From Aphrophora alni (Eukaryota > Arthropoda > Insecta > Hemiptera > Aphrophoridae), in the NCBI GenBank assembly GCA_963513935.1, contig OY740771.1, positions 9,577,138 through 9,641,137 of the forward strand: 64,000 nucleotides of DNA, given 5' to 3'. Under the pieces are notes generated by a model. It saw only the letters and a list, made by a program, of their open reading frames with translations, made no database searches and was not told the origin of the DNA. The translations under genes were made by a program, and so were the position numbers. This document shows positions 59,076 to 64,000 of this stretch, in pieces (position 1 is the stretch's first letter; every line of letters begins with the position of its first letter).

Positions 59076-59994
59076 CTGCTAGACAGCTTTTCAGTGGACA
59101 CACCGACATTTCTGTCGCCGTTGTTCCCACCTTTCTCAACCATAGTTCGCTAATGATTCCTAATTTCCTTACGAAGCTGGATCAACTGGAACCCCTTCGG
59201 AGATTGAACCCAGAACCTCTCTCTCTCCTGAAACTAAAGAGCTAACCACTAATCCAGATGGAACTCTAGCGATTTTCCTTTTCTAATCTCATAATTAGCA
59301 GCCAGAAAAGAGTTTAAATTTATTTAAAAGTACTCAAAATTATTTTTTCTGTAACTATATTCCAAATAACAAAACCGAAATACAAATTTTTGATGCTCTA
59401 CCGCTACAAGTGATGTTGGTAATGGCATCAAATAACACTAAATTAAACATAGTGTTGGTGTTAATGTTGGTTAAGGTAAACAAAGCGGAAGACAATGTTT
59501 GTTGAACACGATTCTCGCTTTCTCCTCTTAGTGTCGTGTCTATACACATCCTATAATACACATACTGTACACTGTGTAATTATTGCTTCACTTCCGCGGT
59601 CATGTTTGTATCCACCGAGGTGTACAGTTTCAAATTTACTACTTCTGTTGACATTACACTTTTAACATCTACGGTGCATAATAGTTTTGAGCAGCAATGT
59701 AAACATAGAGTCATTTGTAACTTAATAAATTTGTTTTTCTTTAGATTCAACGAATAGTCTGAAATATGATTTTTATAATCACAATTGACTTTTTGAAACC
59801 TTTATTACTTAAACCACAATTTGTTTATTAATTTATTCAGCTGTTATTTTTTTATTTATTTTTACTGTTTTTATATCTGTTATGAGGTCCTCTGAGTCGG
59901 AAAAACCCGATAATGGTAGATTGATTTCATCAAAATCTTTCGGCACGTTTTAAAAATAAAATATACAAGAATTGCTTTTTTTTTTAAAGTATCA

Positions 59995-60135
59995 GATTCA
60001 TTTTTGTAAAATATTGTGTATGTCATGTATTTCTTAAATTGGTTTTGTAATTATTTTATACTATTATATTTGTTTTCAACTATTTTATATTTTCTTTGTT
60101 TTAAAATAACCTTACAATGTTTGTTGCAGGTAAGT
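59995..60135 (+). promoter_or_regulatory. Candidate recursive splice site 2
   Basis: TGTTTGTTGCAG|GTAAGT with the junction at 60129/60130 and a perfect GTAAGT donor. Upstream, a T-rich stretch of about 130 bp has no AG dinucleotide, an unusually long AG-exclusion zone. Confidence 0.4.
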
Positions 60136-60420
60136 GAAACTGTTATCCTGTGATGGTTGAGAATTGCAAAGCTTTCATATCACATAAAAGGTAACACAAT
60201 TGGAATAAAAGTTAATTATTATGTAAATTTTTTAAAATATACAATTTTATGAATACTGTAAATACAATTACAAAAATTGTATTACGGCTTCATTAGTGAG
60301 TAATTATAAATTCGAATAGAACATTTATTTTTAAATGTAAATGTTTGAAATTAAATATAATAGGTATGGTTCATTCGTAAAAATATAGACTAAAGGAAAA
60401 GTTACCTCCAAATATATATT

Positions 60421-60552
60421 CTTCTTTTTTAAAAACACTTACGCGTTTCGAAGCGTGTGCACCATCTTCCAGATCTCAACTGAGTGAAAAGGAAAAGAAC
60501 TCTGAAGATGGAGCACACGTTTCGAAACGCGTAAGTGTTTTTAAAAAAGAAG
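60421..60552. repeat. Hairpin with GAAACGCGTAAGTG arms
   Basis: Arms of about 50 bp: CTTCTTTTTTAAAAACACTT at the left and its complement ending near 60552. The motif TGAAGA...CGAAACGCGT in the right arm also occurs at 810-838. Confidence 0.85.
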
Positions 60553-60667
60553 TCACCTGGCGGAAACCATTAAAGGTAATTTAATTGTTAGTTACAGGAT
60601 CTGCTTGTATTACATTAACGTGGGGGCTGAGTAAGTAACTATCAACTTGTTTATCTAGGATATTATT

Positions 60668-60905
60668 TCTTGTCGTTTAAAGAGGTGAAAAACCTTTCTG
60701 TAATCGTCTTATAAAAATAAGGATGAAAAAATGATTACCCCCTAGCCCTCGATACTCTTATAACGTCAAGGTCGAAAACTACAAGAGTTGGTCAAGAGAG
60801 ATATGATAGGAAAGATGACCGAGTGTGATCTAACCCAAGACTACATGTAAAAAGGTGTAGATCCAGCTAGGTCCCCTTTAGATTGTCAAGCGCGTATTCT
60901 ATGAT
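60668..60905 (-). repeat. SINE-like family 1, copy 14
   Basis: Starts TCGTTTAAAGAGGTGAAAAA and ends after CCAGCTAGGTCCCC; contains CAAGAGTTGGTCAAGAGAGA. Confidence 0.7.
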
Positions 60906-62004
60906 ATTAAAAAGCATCACTATTGGATTTTAGTTATCTTTACTAAATTAATAATTGGATCGATTTTTTAGGGTCAAACTACGGTAATTTCCAAGGATGA
61001 ATGAAATAAAACTCTACATCGTAATAACGTCTGGGCAAAAACAGAAAAAACAAAATGAAAATTTTTGTTTACACATCTAGAAGTAAAACAATTACATGGA
61101 AAAGATTTTCGTGGATAATTTGGTCATAATGTTTCCTACCATTATTTTGAAAAAAAAAAAAAAAAAAGAAAAAAAAGAAGGAAAAAAAAAAGTAGTTTAT
61201 TTTCAGAGATATAGCCATTTGAAAAAGTCCAAAAAGAGGAAATGAAAAATTTGTTCTAAATTTCAGGACGTTGTAAAATCAAAAAACAAAAATTTATTAC
61301 TTGTTTTAAAAAAATATTTTTCCGAAAAATTCGTTAAAATTGACAATAATTTGAGGGTGAAAAACACTCAAAATAGAACATCTTGATTTTATAGTTGCTA
61401 AAAATTTTTTTAAAGAATGCACTCCCAGAAATAATTTTTCAGACATTTATTATAATAGTAATAAATTCATTCTGTAATGTATAATTAGCGTTACCGGCAA
61501 TGTTTTATAAATTTTAAAGCAAACAAATAACTTGAGATTTGTTTTTGTTCAAAATACCACAAGGAATGTATAGTTTTCTGACAGCTACTAAGTAAAACCT
61601 GAGAGTGAACCAGGGCATGACAGCTGTTAAGACAAATACCAGACTGTTATCACTGCACAACAAAGCGGATCTACTTGACCGGAACCAGTTCTGTTGAATA
61701 ATATCCGGATTTCCCTGCCGGCGTCTGTCTCGTCTAGACGCTGAGAGAAATCAAGGCGTCGCTAAACAAGTGATCAATTTATGAGTCAATTAATGCGCGC
61801 AGCGCGGTGAGAGCATTGTTTTGCTTGGTTGGAAGTCAATTAGGTATTCTGCAAGACTGAGTATTGCGGTAGTCGTCTCCAGTCTTCATGTATCAAATGT
61901 TATACGACGAGACTGCGCAGAATCAAGCTTTATTTAATATATTCTTGTTTCTTTGTTTTTATTTTATAGTATAGAGAAAGTTATGTGATAGTTGAAAAAA
62001 CTGT
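60906..62004. other. No gene recognised
   Basis: AT-rich, with an A/G-rich run at 61149-61192. It leads into the 177-bp array. Confidence 0.5.
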
Positions 62005-62700
62005 CATATATCCGTTCAGTGGAGGGTCACTCTTCGTATCGTTTGATAACGCTTCGTCTAAAGTGGTTTCATAAAGTCCTTCGTCTAAACTTTGTCGGAG
62101 AGAACATTTCGCACACTAAAAATCGTTCTATCGCAATAAATTAGGTACCATTGTAAAGCCAACGTTCATTGTAAAAACGTGCATATATCCGTTCAGTGGA
62201 GGGTCACTCTTCGTATCGTTTGATAACGCTTCGTCTAAAGTGGTTTCAAAAAGTCCTTCGTCTAAACTTTGTCGGAGAGAACATTTCGCACACTAAAAAT
62301 CGTTCTATCGCAATAAATTAGGTACCATTGTAAAGCCAACGTTCATTGTAAAAACGTGCATATATCCGTTCAGTGGAGGGTCACTCTTCGTATCGTTTGA
62401 TAACGCTTCGTCTAAAGTGGTTTCAAAAAGTCCTTCGTCTAAACTTTGTCGGAGAGAACATTTCGCACACTAAAAATCGTCCTATCGCAATAAATTAGGT
62501 ACCATTGTAAAGCCAACGTTCATTGTAAAAACGTGCATATATCCGTTCAGTGGAGGGTCACTCTTCGTATCGTTTGATAACGCTTCGTCTAAAGTGGTTT
62601 CAAAAAGTCCTTCGTCTAAACTTTGTCGGAGAGAACATTTCGCACACTAAAAATTGTCCTATCGCAATAAATTAGGTACCATTGTAAAGCTAACGTTCCA
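62005..62700. repeat. 177-bp tandem repeat, about 4 copies
   Basis: CATATATCCGTTCAGTGGAG starts at 62005, 62182, 62359 and 62536 (spacing exactly 177). Copies are almost identical. Confidence 0.95.
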
Positions 62701-62960
62701 AACTTTCATATTCATATAATTAAAAGTCCATAATATGTAATAAATCGCTAAACTTAGCGTGTCTAGCCGTTAGCGCATGAACGTCAGCATTTGTCGAAGC
62801 AGACTACAAAATTCATCACTTTTTTGGAACTATCTTAATACTACAACTCCACATCGACACTATCTTAAAGTACTTTTCTTCCGCTTTCGTTCTATGCATT
62901 CCAAATTAATTATCAACACTCTTATAGTTTGCTATGTACAGATATTCTGCTAGATTATTA

Positions 62961-63555
62961 CGGCGACGAAACTCAAGTGGCGCTACGACAACGATAGGTT
63001 AAATACCGATTAGTAATATTTCGAGTTTGGTAATAATTATTCTTATATGGTTTGAAACACGAAATTAAGGATTTTCTTTTGGTGTAATTTGGTGTGTCTT
63101 CTTTTGGTGTAATCTCAGGCGACGAAACTCAAGTGGCGCTGCGACAACGATAGGTTAAATACTGATTAGTAATATTTCGAGTATGGTAACAATTCTTATA
63201 TGGTTTGAAACACGAAATTAAGGATTTTCTTTTGGTGTAATTTGGTGTGTCTTCTTTTGGTGTAATCTCAGGCGACGAAACTCAAGTGGCGCTGCGACAA
63301 CGATAGGTTAAATACTGATTAGTAATATTTCGAGTATGGTAATAATTATTCTTATATGGTTTGAAACACGAAATTAAGGATTTTCTTTTGGTGTAATTTG
63401 GTGTGTCTTCTTTTGGTGTAATCTCAGGCGACGAAACTCAAGTGGCGCTGCGACAACGATAGGTTAAATACTGATTAGTAATATTTCGAGTATGGTAATA
63501 ATTCTTATATGGTTTGAAACACGAAATTCAGGATTTTCTTTTGGTGTAATCGCAG
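62961..63555. repeat. 153-156-bp tandem repeat, 4 copies
   Basis: GGCGACGAAACTCAAGTGGC starts at 62962, 63118, 63271 and 63427. Each unit ends in the shorter internal repeat TTTTGGTGTAAT. Confidence 0.95.
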
Positions 63556-64000
63556 TTTTACAGTGTTGCAATAATTTTGTTTGTATACTGTACATACAAA
63601 GTCGTACATTTGAAATTGAAATCTCCTTCACTTTGTGCTACCCTGCTTAGCCATTTTGTGAGATTTTCCAATGAAGATTTTCTAAATTGATATATTTTTT
63701 TTATTCACAACTACATTATAAGACTCTTATAGGAAATTGTTGTATGGTGTACGCGTTTTGGCTTCGGTTACTCAACATTTTGATTCCTGACTTACTAACT
63801 CTAACATTTTTATAAATTTTATTACATGATGAATTCTATTCACTTTTCTCTAAAAATTACATGTCGGGTTTTGGATAGGGTATCTATTTTTGGCGAACTT
63901 TAAAAAACTTGAAAAATCCACAAAAATGGTTTTTTAGGGATTTTGGAAGTCCTCTGGGCCTCAAAAAGTAGTTTTATGAATAATATATGCGTACCATTTG

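Overview
This is AT-rich, repeat-dominated eukaryotic nuclear DNA, most likely from an insect. Three interstitial arrays of the arthropod telomere motif TTAGG/CCTAA (about 8144-8220, 22649-22694, 27790-27862) point that way, as do Ty3/gypsy, jockey-type and SINE-like retroelements, mariner-like MITEs and abundant CT and AT microsatellites. I recognise no conserved host protein-coding gene. The two long open reading frames both belong to a retrotransposon, and nearly all the other short ORFs are low-complexity, repeat-derived or out-of-frame shadows.

The centrepiece is a 10.5-kb Ty3/gypsy-type LTR retrotransposon on the minus strand (31654-42182). Its two LTRs (2543 and 2544 bp) differ, as far as I could compare by eye, only by one T in a homopolymer, so the insertion is very young. 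In minus-strand order it has a 5' LTR with a TATA-like box, a tRNA-Lys-like primer binding site, a full gag ORF with a coiled-coil N-terminus, a TTTAAAT slippery site just before the gag stop, and a long second ORF with an aspartic protease and the first residues of reverse transcriptase. The rest of pol is a string of remnants (RT start, RT end, integrase zinc-finger start, integrase GPF module). The catalytic RT, RNase H and integrase cores are gone. A polypurine tract and the 3' LTR follow. It therefore looks like a recently mobilised non-autonomous element that kept Gag and protease and borrowed the rest in trans.

Left part (1-31.6 kb): many copies of a ~250-bp SINE-like family; MITEs with C/G-rich inverted ends (2887-3074, 9149-9413); a pogo/Tigger-like element filled with a 128-bp satellite (18050-19072); a 100-bp minisatellite (16619-17170); a jockey-like LINE 3' end (20052-20470); a nested LINE-in-SINE tandem duplication (23385-25690); long hairpins (25732-26280, 29610-29847); and a 396-bp TIR element with a 5-bp TSD (30782-31177).

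Right part (42.2-64 kb): an 82-bp minisatellite beside the LTR element, a mariner-like MITE (51239-51694), more SINE copies, a palindromic MITE (56655-56898), and three tandem arrays with units of about 248, 177 and 154 bp (58.1-63.55 kb). Two plus-strand sequences of the form pyrimidine tract-CAG|GTRNGT (7209/7210 and 60129/60130) look like recursive (zero-length-exon) splice sites. One reading is that the whole window lies in a very long plus-strand intron; this is inference. All boundaries were read by eye; repeat edges are approximate unless a TSD is given.
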